Positions 44,901 to 58,504 of a stretch of DNA of 64,000 bases are shown here, piece by piece. The notes beneath the pieces are model-generated. The model did no database searches. It was given only the letters and a program-made list of their open reading frames with translations, and had not been told where the DNA came from. The translations under genes were made by a program, and so were the position numbers. Positions within the stretch are counted from its first letter, which is position 1, and every line of letters begins with the position of its first letter. The DNA is from Limonium bicolor (Eukaryota > Streptophyta > Magnoliopsida > Caryophyllales > Plumbaginaceae): the NCBI GenBank assembly GCA_023374045.1, contig CM041777.1, forward strand, positions 84,500,300-84,564,299, read 5' to 3'.

Positions 44901-46417
44901 AGCATTATAAGCTCATTTCTCCTAAGGCATTAAACCACATTGAGATAGCATATTTACCTCTTTTCCTCACAAACTTCTTTCTTGTTTCCTTGTTCAAAAA
45001 TCGGCTAAGCTTAGTTGCTTGTCAACTTCTAAACATTACACAAACAATGTGATGAGTATTCAAGCTCCAAGCTTAATCTCATTGTAAACCCTAGGTTTTA
45101 CATTGTTCAAAGAGCATTAAGGTAGTTGTTTTACCTTGGTCTTTGAAGGGAATTGGAATATCTACCAAGAGAGGACTCCACCAAGTCCTTGAAAGATTCA
45201 AATGGAGCTAGAATAAGGTCACACAAAGAGCTCCATCAATGAGTATTTTCGGTCAACACAAAACATGGAGGAAACTTGATTTTTCTTTGAGATTCCTTAC
45301 CTAGAAGCAAAGGAGATCAATAATATGTGGAAAGACAAGCTCAAGCTCCTTCAATGGTGGAACTCCATGGCACCGAAATGGGGCTTTTGAAGTTTTGAGA
45401 AGATAGAAATGAAGAGCTTGATGAGAGGAAGAGAATGGTGGTGTTTGTTTTTGATTTGGTTAAGTGAGCAAGATTTTACAAGAGATCAAAGATGGACTTC
45501 CATGGTGGTGGTGCTGTATTAACGTGAGAGAACAGCAAGAAGGGAGGAAGAAGAAGGTTAGAACCGTGTGAAATGAGAAGGGAATGAGAGAAATGAGATT
45601 GGTTTTGCTTTTTGAAGATATTTATAACTTAAAGCAAATAGTAACCTATGAGTCATCTTTATTTACTTAACAAGTTAACATGTTTGGTGACTCATTACTA
45701 CAAAAACCGGCCCCCTTTATATCACTAAGGGTATTATAGTCTTTGTTGGTCAATTTAATTACTTATAACAACATATGTTACAAACTAGCTTATAAAAATC
45801 ACTATTCACAAAAACAAGGCACATAGAAGTGAAATTTTTGATTTCCCATTAATATAGACTTCCAAATGTGATACTATATAGTACACATGTTAATTAAAGA
45901 GTAATGATGGACATTTAGCCATTCAAAACTCATTTACAAGACAATTTTTCAAAAACGTGCTTTAAGACTCCTTAAAGCACTTTTTGTGTTTTAACTTGTT
46001 TTCAAGCTTGGTTTTCTTTAGTAATTGATTTAATATGTTCATTAACATATAAATAAGGCATAGGTATGACCATTAGGTCTTATACACATTTATCCCAAGC
46101 TTAGAGCACATTTTAGCCCATATTGACCTTAAGGTATTTATTTGTGTTTTGTTTGGTTTCATTGTCTACCAAGGTTTCCTAAGGACTTAATTAGCCTTAT
46201 AAAATCATAATTTTATATTATCAAATCTTGGTAGGCTCTTTGGGTCCTAGCCAAGTTCACTCCAAGCTTAGAGCATGTTTTTGCTCAAACCGTGTCTTAG
46301 TGTTTTATTGTGTTTTACCATGGTTTAAATGGTTCATTTATGTTTCTAAGGCACTTTTTAGCCTTTAAATACCATAGTTTAACATTTACACAACATACCA
46401 AGGTTTGGGGTATTTCA
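41956..46417 (-). repeat. LARD-like LTR B (shared middle LTR)
   Basis: 4462 bp with intact termini. It carries its own private changes (for example GTGGCTGG at about 43162, a TTTATATCG insertion near 42951) and otherwise follows C at sites where A differs. Confidence 0.92.
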
Positions 46418-49400
46418 ATCTACCCCCCTTAAAAGAACTTCGTCCTCGAAGTTCACATTTCCTCGCATCATTGGATTAGAATACGGGAATTACTTATAGC
46501 CATAAAACTTCCATTACCAACCACCCTTTACATCCAACCTCGGACTTAATGGTCCGGGCAACATATCCACATTATACATAAAATATCATACTCACATGGT
46601 AACCTCGGACTTAATGGTCCGGGTACCTTCACCACACTTGCACTTACATAATATCCCTCAGACTCTTAGGTCTGGGTGACATAACCACTTTGGACTCGTA
46701 GGCCCGGGTAACACAATCAATTCAGAACCCACCCACATTAGAACTCAAGGTCTAAAATAATATTTATTACTTATTCCACACAACATGTCTTAGCATGTAT
46801 ATCAAACAGAAATACCTTTTCCATCTCTCCATGGGTTCGAATCCCACGTTGAGTACATATACACTGTGATCCCGCAGAACCCGGTCGCGATGGACACCTT
46901 CTGGTCCCCGTTCCTTTGGGAGATCAAAACATTCACTTAATTTTTAACATATATACTTCTCATGTCACCGGTCCGAAGACAAAGGCTCATACGTCCTCAG
47001 CTCGTGAGCAAGTACTACAAAAATATTCTTTACTAGGTTAAGTATAAGAAGATCTTTTATTCAAAATATTAATCGATTGTTTGAAAACACCAATTGAAAA
47101 TCCTTTTGAAAACACCACACAACTCCAAGTCCAATTTATGCTCCTTGTATTTTTCTTAACATGGTTGTTTGTGACCACTTACAGGGAGCTTCAAGAGTCA
47201 TCCAACCCTGATGTGATCAACATCAGTGTTGAACTATCTTTCCACCCCAATTTGTGTTCGGCTTCCCTTGATCTCATGATAATCAAGTTTCGCCTCCCAC
47301 TTCATTTTCAACCAACATCTAATTCAAGCGTATCCCATTTTCTATCTTTAAATCCTTCTAGTCATAATCATTACATCTCCAAGGGATAGAACTCGTCTAT
47401 CAATCATCACCCAAATCCAACTTAATTCAAGTTACCTAGGGAATTTAATTCTCACTAGGTTCTATGTCGGTCTCATACCCCTTCATAAATCACAACACTG
47501 TATATATATATATATTTTTTTTTATCAAAATACAATACATGGTTTACATTTATGCACCGTCGGGGTTTTAGTTCCCCGGGAGGTTCTTTACTCCCTTCCA
47601 CTTGTACTCTCACACACCACTGTTAACAAAATAAACACACTTCCCACAATGGTATTCGCATCTTCTGTGCGCAATTACCACAATTTAGCCATAAATGAAT
47701 GCATATGTTTGTATAACACATGCGCCAACCATCATAACAAATCATTTTTGTGCTATGCACAACATAGTTCACGTACATTTGTACGGTAAAACACACTAAG
47801 TGGTTTTGCGCTCTACCCCCCTTAAAAGGGATTACGCCCACGTAATCAATCGCTAAACATTGGCTTAAAATGTTCTGCCGTCGTGAAGTGTTTTAACTTC
47901 TTCCACGCGGTCTATTACACAATGGATTCTGATTAGAGGATCTTAACCATATTGGCGGTTTAGTTACTAAACCAAGAATTCTCATTGGAGTTTGTTTAAA
48001 CTCTTAGTCGGTTTCGATTCTGGCCTGTTAGGCTTCTAGGCGTTAATAATTAGCCATTCACTCATGTTCACCATGTACATTCAACACTTGAATCACTAGC
48101 TCACTAGTTTCTGCTGCGAAACTCTAATAACTGTAGAGCTTAATTGCCCCATTTGTTATTCGTACTGTATTGTACATCCCCAATTGTCGCCTTCATCTTG
48201 GTAACAATGGTTTCTCAACCGACGCGTGGTATCTCTTACCGTTAGCGAACTCGGTGAGTTTCACAACTTTCCATCCACTTCTCTCATAACTTACTGCGTA
48301 AACTACTATGTAATTCACAATGATTGACTTGCTTCTACCGACTTACTGTCGGTTGAGATTGAGCTACTACCTAATGTGTAGTGCTCTCTCGGTTATTTCC
48401 CACACCTGGGGTATATTTCATACCGACATTTGGTATTTAGTGCCACTGTCATCACTTATTCTTAATCATGTCTCCATATTTGGTTTTGTACAAGTACTCT
48501 TTCATTGGTGCGGCCTTGCATTTCCCATGCATCGGCCATTATTCCTCTACAATTAACATGTTTCCAATTCCTAGCTATCCCACTCGATCATCACTGCGCA
48601 AGTGCAATACCAAAACACTCAGTCATACAGAGTGCAGAGGCGTAAACTCTTGACAGTAAATCCCTTATGCGATTCGCCATGGAATTCACACTGAGTTCCT
48701 CATCACATAGTACCTACCACTGGCTTATTGCCCAGTCTGTTTAACATCGCTTATCTTGCATCTCTACTAAGTTTAACTCATAACTGGTCTTATCTGCCAC
48801 ATCATTATTCAACAACACTTATACGACGGTCGCTTACTGCGCACCGTGCTTATTGTATAACATTAACTTCCACACATATACTTACATTATTCACATTATG
48901 GTTCGCCATCCATTTGGACGACTACTGAATGCTCCTGGAGCGTTGCTCATTCGAGTCACAAGCCGGCATTATTCAGCTCGGTGCTTCACTTTATACACAT
49001 ACTACTAAGCTAACTGCTCTCTTTCAATAATAACATCGTCCATCCTTAACATATTTCTTGAACTTGATTTACATAACTACCGCTCCTGCGGTCTCACAAT
49101 ATCGAGAGGTATCCCCACTCTTAATGCAGTGGTTCGTTCTCCACTCTATTCACTTATATAACATAAACTTTTGCAGTCAATCTAATTTTCATAACACATT
49201 TTATTTGTGGCTTATAAGCCTTACTGCCTTGAGCTGCGCTCATTGTAGGCTGTCCACACATATGTACTTCTCTGTACAACATTACATGGTTTGGATATTA
49301 TATTGAGCTCCATGACAAGGTCGTTGCATTCCGTTTCCTCTCATGGGATGCCCCTTAGGTTTGTCAGTCCGTCTCCTGACAACTTATGTCTAAACTGGGT

Positions 49401-51320
49401 GTTAGTTTCAACCCTTGTGTTTCTGTCACGCCATTTCGTGCAACAATTGTTGATGCGAACACCCTTCAAGGATTGCTCCTGGGTGTTGTTATGTTATGCT
49501 TTTACATCTGGTTCACACTTATTGGTACATTCCGTTAGCCACGCCGCTTGCGTTCTTATCTGGCTTATTATCTTCTTCTGTGAAGATCAACATTTCCTTG
49601 TAGTGTAGGTACTCATTCTAGGAGTTTCATCCCGTTCATTGCACAATAATGTGTCCACATTAGGCGTCTGCCTTGCCATACACAGGCTGGGTCACCGTTC
49701 CAGCTATCATGTTTATCCCTGAGGATCCTTAGGACATATACGATGTCTTTACATTACAGTTAGTGTACTTCACACCTCCTGACTCTTAAACATTTCCTTG
49801 AAATGAATTCACTAATCCTTTTAATCTCGTTAACTTGATTAGGTTCCTTTATTTCAACCACTCCTTGCAATCCTTAGCTCTTGTTTGATTTATACTGCTG
49901 ACCGTAGACGGAGTCGACTACTTCCCGTGTTTCAGACTCCACTCGTATACATATGTGGGGTACCATACTGATACATTGCTACTTACCCAACTAACCCATA
50001 AGTAGGCCTGTCAGGCCCACAAGCTCCTATCGGAGTGCGGTCGTCCCACATTCAGTTGGTACACTCGTAGTGTCCGTCACACGCCTAGGTGAAGTATTCT
50101 ATTGTCAACTCCCTTATATTGTCCCTTGACAATATGCGTCCCGTGCTTCCCGAACTTAATCGAAGGAAAGTTTATCCACTGTTGTATCCTTGTCAACTGT
50201 CCTTGGTTTTACTGGTTTGGTGTAAAAGATGGTTTAGAAAGAAGTGTTGGTTTGAAAGAAAATTTGGTTTTGAAAAGAAAAGGGTTTGAATAAATCTGGG
50301 TTTGAAAGAAAATTTTCATGGTTTCACAACCTCTTCTTGCTTTAGCCAAGTCTAGCTTCTTGCTGACTGGTGTACTTCCAATTACAAAGGTCAGGCTGTT
50401 AAGCCCTTCCACGGTTATAATGATCACACTTAGCTTCGTGGTACTTTACTAAGTACTTTTTATTTGTTAAAACTTCCCCGAACAGTCCTGTTATAGCAGC
50501 ACTTGCCATGGCAAGTGCGCCATGCTAACTGGCTATCGGTTCAACACACACTGGCTGTGGTATTGTTTTTACCCGCACTGCCATCAGTGGCCTTGTTGGC
50601 CCTCACTGATCTTACTGCCTTGCTAATAACTCTTCTAGGTGACTTCTCACTGTCTTCACATGACGATCATCAACTAGGGTGCTTCCCATTCTGGGAGACC
50701 CCCTTTTCTTAGTATTGTATTGTCTTTGTAGCCCGTTCCATGTATTTGGGCACTACGTTGTAGTTCCCTTGTCGGTTGGTATACCGTTGGCGACATTATT
50801 TAATGTTTACAGTCCCGTAGACACTCATCTCGGGTTTCATTACTGTATTTCTTGCCTGTTGCACGATCAGTGCGTTGCAAGCTGGTTGTCCTCGACTGCT
50901 CTACATGTCGACCCAGGTTGCCGGAAATTCTATTCTCCTGTACACGAGATTCTTCATTCTTCGCTATGAAATGCGGTTAACATTATTCAGATGGAAACCG
51001 TCTCCGGGATTCCCAGTTTTCAGGATCTACTGGATGACAGGTTCTCCGTACCTTAGAGGTGTTTAATAACAGCCAGATCGGGTATTCCCGAGTAAGAGAG
51101 GACTTCCATCTCTCTGGCGTTCTTTTCTCAAGTTATAAAATAGGGATTGTGGAGGGCGGAAGGATACTGTAGGTTTCCAGTATTCACTGGTAGTTCCTAT
51201 CTAGCGTATCTCTCACGCTATCACTCAACCCTTAACCCAAAGTACTTAAATCCTAACTCGGTACTTCCTAAGCTCGGTAATTCAGTCATCAGAGCGATAC
51301 TTCGCTCTGATACCACTTTT
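46418..51320 (-). mobile_element. LARD-like internal domain 2 (non-coding)
   Basis: 4903 bp, the same layout as domain 1. The left 1.4 kb is nearly identical to domain 1. From about 47.8 kb to 51.1 kb the two differ by many 1-7 base indels but few substitutions. No coding motif in any frame. Confidence 0.85.
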
Positions 51321-54300
51321 TGTAACACCCCGACTACAACCATACATTTAACAACACATTGCAGCGGAAACTCAACTCATCACATTACTTATTTCAATGG
51401 TGTTACACGCCGTTAACCACCCACGTGGCTAACAAGGCTAATACATGTACCTTGTATCGGTCTGATGGACTAGACTCCCGAGCCACTACACGTTACATTT
51501 GCTTCCCTTAACAACAACCCATATACTTTATACATTCCAATGGTACCAAGTATTTACAAACTAATGCCGATAACAATTTCGGTCTTACTACGCCTACCAT
51601 GCTTACGCCATTTAAATGGCTACCCACGTATAAACATCTACCCCGTCCTACTCTCGAACGGCTTCCAGCTCCTTGTACCTGAAATAGAAAAGGAGAGAAA
51701 GGGTGGCCCCCAAGGGGCTCAGCACCTTTGCTGGTATGGTAATCCCGCAGCCCACATGCTACCGGGCCACGCACAACTAATTGTCGTCTTAGCATGCAGT
51801 TGATTATATTTAAACCATGCATACAAACCATAAACACAACACTTTGCATACACCCAACAATAGGGCTCAACATATATCCAACACATCCACACTTAACAAA
51901 TCATCCAATGATTCCTTTAACCCTAGAGTGGCTCTCCTCTAAAACGGAGCTACTTCCTTAATGAACGACACGTACCCATTAATCGGGTTATCCTTAAACG
52001 CCTCTTGTCACAAACTGGGATTCATTTCCATGATCCACACACTCCATATCCTACAACATATCTCATTCCTCACATAACAAAACATAACAAAACCTTTTCT
52101 TGTTTCGGCGTACACATGATAACATTGCATTCATTTTAAACACCTAACGTATACATATCATAGCATAGCAAGGGAAATTGCCTAGCACAATAACAACACA
52201 AACACCATAAGGTCGGTTCACACAAGGAACCTTCCACCATAGTTAGTATACATAGTGAGCCTAGAGATTAATGCCAATCTCATGCTAAGCTCGTTACCAA
52301 CCTCGTTACCGTCCAGTTATATCGAACGGTTAACTTAAACCCAAGGTGTGTCGGATATAGTAATCCCAAGCACACCGAAATAACATTTGTATGCCCCTGT
52401 GGCCCGACGTGAGTCAGTAACTAGCTTTGGATAAGCTAAGGGAAGGTCGAAACCAAATTGGATTACAACCTATACATACACCAAAGAGCCGAACCGGATA
52501 TGACATCGACTCCCGTCCTCACACGCGTGGCCGGAACAACCGGACTCCTCACCCCCATTAGTACATATATACTTATATAAGTAGTTAGAGATCCATCATG
52601 GAGCCTACCACTTCCACACACCATACGGTATCATAATCGAGTTAAGCACACAAGGGAGGTTCACACACTTGCATACAACAACAATATCCAACTAACTCAC
52701 ACATAGCCGTGGTTAGAACGTTCCCAAAGTTTGGGTCGTTAACTCCGAATACCGATCTCTCATGTGTTCCTGGTTCTGGTTAGCTAAGGTTAATTAAACA
52801 CTTATTTGAGGTTAAACGGTACCGGAGATTAAAAGCGCCACATAATGAATTACTATAAACTCATTACATGTTTTTATCTTACAAGGTGGCAAACACTCAG
52901 AAAAACACATTGGCATACAAGCCGGTGTAATCCGGTAGGACACAGGTTGCAAGAAAACCATACCTGTCTCTGGAGTCCACTTATCATGTCCACTCATGTT
53001 CCCCGAGCAATTCTCGAACAACTGATAACATTACATGTACTTTTATTAACATCGAGGTAACATGATTGTTTAAAGTCTAATGCTCATAACCTTTTCCGTT
53101 AACTTAGTGACATGACCTCACATTTTAACTTGTTTTACTTTACATTTTTAACACAACCTTTCACCCACTCAACCATCATTATAACTCACTTCAAATGTCC
53201 TCAACAACCTCATAACATCATTAACCATCAATCCCCATCATTTTATAACCTTTAACAAATGTTTTGGCCCATACAACACCTTGTCCGAACTTGTGTCCGA
53301 ACCTCCAAGTTCGGACGCAAGCCGCGACCTAATACTGAAAACCATACACACGTCCGAACTTGTGTCCGGACTTCCCAAGTTCGGACACAGTTCGAGAGTA
53401 AATCCCAGATAGAAACAGTCACGTCCGAACTTGTGTCCGGACTTCCCAAGTTCGGACACAGTTCGAGAGTGAGAAAATCCTTTACCCAACAGAGCCTGTC
53501 CGAACTTCCATGTCCGGACGGAAGTTCGGACACGGCAAAACATTCAATTTCCAAGTCTTTAAACACTTAACCAAATTCCTCCAAAGCCTCCAACACTTAT
53601 AGTATTTACTCCCTAGGTTCCTAAGTGATGTTTTATGCCTGTTCTAACCATTATACCAAGACATATCTTCCACACAAACATCATCATCCAAACATCCTTT
53701 CTTGCAAATCAAAACTCCTTATGTCATTCTTACAATTCCTTTTCCAAGCTTACACTTTCTCCTCAATTTACCAAAGTTTGCCTAAGTCTCAACTTAAGTC
53801 CAAAATGACTTTGGTATATACTAAAACCCCAAAATAATGCCTAAATCCATATTACACTCTAGAACACTTCCTAGTTCACCAAAATCCCTTTAAAACACTT
53901 TGAACTTCTTATACATTTTCCTAAATTTTGACATGGGTTCTCTTAGCACATCATCATTCCAAAACTCATGGTTTTCACCATTAAACACTCAAGAACACCT
54001 AAATCCATCAAGAACACCATCACACACAAGACTTCACCAAATTTACACTACATCACAATATAGTGCACAATTTAAATTGTTTGGCACTTAGGCCCTTAAA
54101 TAACATGGCTCTTAGGCCCTTAAATTGCATTAAACTTAAACACTGAATCTCCACATTTAAATGCCTTCAACCTGCGAATACACACAACAAGACATATGTT
54201 CCTTTACTATGTCTCCTTGAGAACACCTTACTAAGTCATTCACCATTTGCTCTTTAGGTAGTTTTAGCAAGCATTATAAGCTCATTTCTCCTAAGGCATT

Positions 54301-55786
54301 AAACCACATTGAGATAGCATATTTACCTCTTTTCCTCACAAACTTCTTTCTTGTTTCCTTGTTCAAAAATCGGCTAAGCTTAGTTGCTTGTCAACTTCTA
54401 AACATTACACAAACAATGTGATGAGTATTTAAGCTCCAAGCTTAATCTCATTGTAAACCCTAGGTTTTACATTGTTCAAAGAGCATTAAGGTAGTTGTTT
54501 TACCTTGGTCTTTGAAGGGAATTGGAATATCTACCAGGAGAGGACTCCACCAAGTCCTTGAAAGATTCAAATGGAGCTAGAACAAGGTCACACAAAGAGC
54601 TCCATCAATGAGTATTTTCGGTCAACACAAAACATGGAGGAAACTTGATTTTTCTTTGAGATTCCTTACCTAGAAGCAAAGGAGATCAATAATATGTGGA
54701 AAGACAAGCTCAAGCTCCTTCAATGGTGGAACTCCATGGCACCGAAATGGGGCTTTTGAAGTTTTGAGAAGATAGAAATGAAGAGCTTGATGAGAGGAAG
54801 AGAATGGTGGTGTTTGTTTTTGATTTGGTTAAGTGAGCAAGATTTTACAAGAGATCAAAGATGGACTTCCATGGTGGTGGTGCTGTATTAACGTGAGAGA
54901 ACAGCAAGAAGGGAGGAAGAAGAAGGTTAGAACCGTGTGAAATGAGAAGGGAATGAGAGAAATGAGATTGGTTTTGCTTTTTGAAGATATTTATAACTTA
55001 AAGCAAATAGTAACCTATGAGTCATCTTTATTTACTTAACAAGTTAACATGTTTGGTGACTCATTACTACAAAAACCGGCCCCCTTTATATCACTAAGGG
55101 TATTATAGTCTTTGTTGGTCAATTTAATTACTTATAACAACATATGTTACAAACTAGCTTATAAAAATCACTATTCACAAAAACAAGGCACATAGAAGTG
55201 AAATTTTTGATTTCCCATTAATATAGACTTCCAAATGTGATACTATATAGTACACATGTTAATTAAAGATTAATGATGGACATTTAGCCATTCAAAACTC
55301 ATTTACAAGACAATTTTTCAAAAACATGCTTTAAGACTCCTTAAAGCACGTTTTGTGTTTTAACTTGTTTTCAAGCTTGGTTTTCTTTAGTAATTGACTT
55401 AATATGTTCATTAACATATAAATAAGGCATAGGTATGACCATTAGGTCTTATACACATTTATCCCAAGCTTAGAGCACATTTTAGCCCATATTGACCTTA
55501 AGGTATTTATTTGTGTTTTGTTTGGTTTCATTGTCTACCAAGGTTTCCTAAGGACTTAATTAGCCTTATAAAATCATAATTTTATATTATCAAATCTTGG
55601 TAGGCTCTTTGGGTCCTAGCCAAGTTCACTCCAAGCTTAGAGCATGTTTTTGCTCAAACCGTGTCTTAGTGTTTTATTGTGTTTTACCATGGTTTAAATG
55701 GTTCATTTATGTTTCTAAGGCACTTTTTAGCCTTTAAATACCATAGTTTAACATTTACACAACATACCAAGGTTTGGGGTATTTCA
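51321..55786 (-). repeat. LARD-like LTR C (5' LTR)
   Basis: 4466 bp with termini TGTAACACCCC and GGGGTATTTCA (plus strand), followed by the CACAC duplication. Confidence 0.92.
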
Positions 55787-57683
55787 CACACAATTTACAC
55801 CCTTCTAACCTCTAATTCTTCCTAAACAACTCTAGGTCGTTCTAATCCTCAAGAACACCGTTGTTAACTTATTTCCATTCAAATTTTGCCATAGCTCCTC
55901 TAGTATATTATCATGCCCATAAGCATTGTTTTTCTCATTCAATCATCCCACACACATCAAATCCTTTCTCATCATATTTTCTCACCCAAATCAACTCATT
56001 CATAATGAACTCAATATAGTGCAATAAATCTTAAATTGCATAGCACTAAGGTTCTTAAATGACATGGCTCTTAGGCCCTTAAATGACATGGCTCTTAGGC
56101 CCTTAAATGACATGAATTTAAACACTGAATTTCCCACATATAAAAGCTTTCAACCTGCAAATACACCCATCAATCTCATAGTAGTTATAATGCTCTTAAA
56201 ATCCATCTTAAACTTATCTTACTAACTCATTCCCATTGGCTCCTTAGTCACAAGTTCACAAGCTTGTTTAAGTTCTTTTTCTTAGGTTATATATCCCATT
56301 ACACAATGTAAGCTCTAAGCCACATTAGTACCCACCTAAAACTCATCCCTTAAAACTTAAACCACCATTAGGTAAGCATTTTACCTTGTTTTCTCAAGCT
56401 TATCTTAACTTCCTCCTTAGACCTTCTTCTTGAATGAATCTCGGCCACCCATTAAATTTCCTTTGCCAATGTTCTAATCAATATTCAATGACTCTCATGA
56501 GTGCTAAACAATACACTAACCTTAAGGAGTAAACCCTAGGTTAAAAATGTGTTCTAAGGTATTGAAATGAATGTTTTACCTTGGAGTCTTAAGATAGGCT
56601 TGGATATGGATCAAGAAGGACCTCCTCTAGCCCTTGGAGAATAGAAAATAAGCTATAACAAGGCATAAAAATGAAGCCCCATGAGTGTAATTTTCGGACA
56701 TGTGAAGAAGTGATGGAAAGATGATTTTTCTTACATTTTTCTCACCTTGAATGAATGGAGAACCAAATGGGCTCTTCAAACTTGATTTCCCTCCATCAAT
56801 GGAGTTTTTCCATGGCTCCAAAATGAAGCTTTCCCAATTTTGAAAAGATAGGAAGCTAGAGCTTGAGCTAACTAAGAATATTATGTGTTTAGTTTTTGAT
56901 TTGGAGCTAAAATGAAGATTTGGTGGGCAAAGCAAGGTTAGGCAACAATGGTGCTGTTTGGGAACGGTTTAGAACAGATAAGAAGAAGAGGAACTCGTTG
57001 GTGAAGAAGAGAAATGAAGAAGAGAGGAGAGAGGTAGGCTAATAAAGGATATTTTGCTTTATAAAAGTAAATTGTAACTTTCTTTACTTTATCTCTTCTT
57101 ATTTCCTTATTTGATGAAGTCTATGGTGACTCATCCCCTTAAAACCGTCCCCCCCTTACTATTAACATACATAAGGCCTTGTTTGGCCATTTAACTAATT
57201 AAGGTTGACTTAAGTCAAACTAGCACTATTTGAGCACTATTCACTAATTAGTGCACATACGTGAAATTTTTGGTTTCCCATTGATTTAGGCTTCCTAATG
57301 ATAATAATTAGTACACATGTTGATAAGGTGTAATCATGGCATTTAGCCACTCAAAACTCATTTCTAGAAATTTCTTTCTCAAAAGGTGCTTTAAGGAGTC
57401 TTAAAGCACTTTGTGTTTAAGCTTGTTTTTGAGCTTGGTTTTCTTTTGTAATTGATTTAAAATGTCCATTAGCAATATTACTAAAGTCTATATATGGTAT
57501 TTGGGTGCTAATCAAAGTCACTCCAAGCTTAGAGCACGTTTTTGCCCAAATTGCCCTTAAGGCATTTTCTTGTGTTTTCCTTGGTTTAAATTGTCTACCA
57601 ATCTTTCTAAGGCATATCTTGGCCTTACTACATCATAATTTGATGTTTACTTAGCATACTTAGGTTTGGGGTATTTCACATTC

Positions 57684-58490
57684 GCCTCTCCCTCTTTCTA
57701 AAGTCACCAGACTAGAGAAGGAGTTTGGATCATCCATCCTTGCTCTTTTTGAATTGACTGGGTAAGAGGCGGAGACGGGGAGTTTTAGGTTTTTTGTTAT
57801 ATAGTTTATTTATGTTATTAGCTATTTGTTCGCCCCCATAACATTTTGTAAAATATCACTAGATCTCACCAAATTCCATTTGTTATCAATTTTATTTCTA
57901 TTAATATGTAATATTTGTTCTAGAATTATATTATAAAAAACATTTTTAGTCTATAGTAGATAATAAAACTCTTAATATTTTTATTTTAGCAACATAGTCT
58001 AAAGTGAACCTAATGATTATGTCAGTTGTAGTAATCATGTACCCTATCCATAATACAAGTGTTTCTAGTTTTTTATAATTGATTTTGCAAATTAAAATAA
58101 TATTAGAATTACTCAGAAATAATTTTTAGAAGAAGTTTTTAGAAAAAATCTATTAGTTTAGAACTATTATTCTATGTTATTGACATTAACTTATAATTTT
58201 GTATACCCATTTTTAAATGAGAAATAAAAAAGGTAAAACAAACTTTTTTTATATATTTCAGTTTAACTATAATTTTATGTCAAACTATATATCTAATACA
58301 AATTTTAAAATATAATTATATATATTGATATTTTATATTAATTTTAAAAAATTAAATTAAATTTTAAAATATTAATTAATATTATTAAAAAAATTCTCGG
58401 CCCCTTCAAAAAAATTTATAACTCCACCTACCTACACCGGGTTCAATAAGGTTTAGTTCCGAGTTGAAAATATCTACCTCTAACGTTTAA
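57684..58490. other. Unassigned AT-rich sequence
   Basis: Lies between the solo LTR and the LINE. Increasingly AT-rich from 57.8 to 58.4 kb, with no ORF or element end recognised. Confidence 0.4.
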
Positions 58491-58504
58491 AACCAAAGCC
58501 TCGA
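58491..58504. other. 14-bp target-site duplication of the LINE (left)
   Basis: AACCAAAGCCTCGA at 58491-58504 recurs at 63277-63290, directly after the A tract. This length is typical of target-primed reverse transcription. Confidence 0.9.

Larger units (their letters stand above)
32644..55786 (-). mobile_element. LARD-like tandem array: LTR-INT-LTR-INT-LTR
   Basis: Three LTRs of 4465, 4462 and 4466 bp (32644-37108, 41956-46417, 51321-55786) alternate with internal domains of 4847 and 4903 bp. Minus orientation follows from the tRNA-iMet primer site next to the left edges of the second and third LTRs and the polypurine tract (AAGGGGGGTAGAT on the minus strand) next to the right edges of the first and second. 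LTR termini on the minus strand are TGAAATACCCC and GGGGTGTTACA. No gag or pol ORF is present in either internal domain. Very long LTRs with a non-coding internal region fit the LARD class (large retrotransposon derivatives). One 5-bp TSD flanks the whole 23.1-kb array. Confidence 0.92.
29951..57678 (-). mobile_element. Family L-type solo LTR, minus orientation, interrupted by the LARD-like array
   Basis: LTR sequence is 29951-32643 and 55792-57678, about 4.58 kb in total, close to the 4.46 kb of the array's own LTRs. The plus-strand left end is TGTAACACCCC and the right end GGGGTATTTCA, the same ends as the array LTRs. Inner segments correspond but are clearly diverged (for example CATGGCTCTTAGGCCCTTAAAT near 56060 and 35430, and the AAGCTTAGAGCA / GGCATTT blocks near the right end). 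There is no internal domain, and flanking CATTC duplications are perfect, so this is an older solo LTR. Confidence 0.9.

Noticed and set aside
56627..56935. 102-codon minus-strand ORF
   Set aside because: Lies within the outer solo LTR, is Ser-rich without a domain, and parallels non-coding sequence in the related LTRs.
29951..57678. One complete retrotransposon with LTRs at the two outer ends
   Set aside because: The outer parts are complementary halves of one LTR split at a CACAC duplication; together they make one solo LTR.
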